In this document: one piece after another, positions 5,344 to 5,433 of the stretch
Layout of the letters: every line of letters begins with the position of its first letter
Position numbering within the stretch: position 1 is the stretch's first letter
Origin: Chloroflexota bacterium
GTDB taxonomy: Bacteria; Chloroflexota; Anaerolineae; B4-G1; SLSP01
Assembly: GCA_022707665.1 (NCBI GenBank)
Contig: JAKJAE010000217.1
Coordinates: forward strand, 1 to 5,433
DNA: 5,433 nucleotides
Reading direction: 5' to 3'
The notes under the pieces: generated by a model
Told to the model about the DNA's origin: nothing
The model's database searches: none
Seen by the model: only the letters and a program-made list of their open reading frames with translations
Program-made: the position numbers and the translations under genes

Positions 5344-5433
5344 AGCATAAGCCTCCTCTCAAAAGCTATCAGATCTCGATTTCTAACCTTTATCAGTCCT
5401 GGATGCGAAGCCTCAGACGTACGAAAGTTCCTC
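5344..5433 (-). other. Leader of the mevalonate cluster or end of an unseen upstream gene
   Basis: Two minus-strand frames enter from the edge and could be the tail of an upstream gene. One gives GTFVRLRLRIQD and stops at TGA 5395-5393, leaving about 50 bases before the reductase. The other stays open for 30 codons and stops at TGA 5342-5340, overlapping the reductase ATG as ATGA. Neither tail is identifiable. No convincing promoter or terminator is seen here, so it is open whether the cluster starts at the reductase. Confidence 0.3.
5352..5357 (-). promoter_or_regulatory. Shine-Dalgarno site (AGGAGG) for HMG-CoA reductase
   Basis: AGGAGG lies eight bases before ATG at 5343-5341 within the longer purine run GAGAGGAGG. 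A second ATG at 5348-5346 lies closer to it but is out of frame with the reductase. Confidence 0.65.

Overview
The window is about 5.4 kb of bacterial DNA in which every recognisable gene lies on the minus strand, so transcription runs from the right edge to the left edge. Its core (about 1055-5343) is a mevalonate-pathway cluster. In transcription order it encodes a class II HMG-CoA reductase, an archaeal-type HMG-CoA synthase, an archaeal/SCP2-type acetoacetyl-CoA thiolase, and a small zinc-ribbon/OB-fold (DUF35) protein. Together these turn acetyl-CoA into mevalonate for isoprenoid synthesis: thiolase makes acetoacetyl-CoA, the synthase makes HMG-CoA, and the reductase makes mevalonate. The DUF35 protein is the expected scaffold holding thiolase and synthase together, as in the archaeal channelling complex.

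Layout, right to left. The right edge (5344-5433) holds a leader or the end of an unseen upstream gene. HMG-CoA reductase (5343-4018) is followed after 12 nt by HMG-CoA synthase with a GTG start (4005-2947). Next is a 113-nt spacer containing an 8-bp tandem repeat, then thiolase (2833-1676). A 216-nt spacer with a palindromic repeat and a second hairpin precedes the DUF35 gene (1459-1055). A good rho-independent terminator (about 1034-1005) closes the cluster. After it comes a separate two-gene unit: an unrecognised four-helix membrane protein (892-317) whose stop overlaps the GTG start of a GH65-like glycoside hydrolase/phosphorylase (320 to beyond position 1).

Organism: an archaeal-type thiolase/synthase/DUF35 set beside a bacterial class II reductase, moderately high GC, good Shine-Dalgarno sites and short intergenic tandem repeats fit a member of the Chloroflexota (Roseiflexus/Chloroflexus-like). 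Chloroflexota are known to use a mevalonate route; Roseiflexus castenholzii is a described case. This placement is inference, not proof. The membrane-protein gene is visibly lower in GC than the mevalonate genes (29 of 60 bases at 541-600 against 42 of 60 at 3841-3900).

I see no CRISPR array, insertion sequence, tRNA or rRNA. The most unusual non-coding items are the six-unit 8-bp tandem repeat that runs into the thiolase ribosome-binding site, and the palindromic element between thiolase and DUF35.
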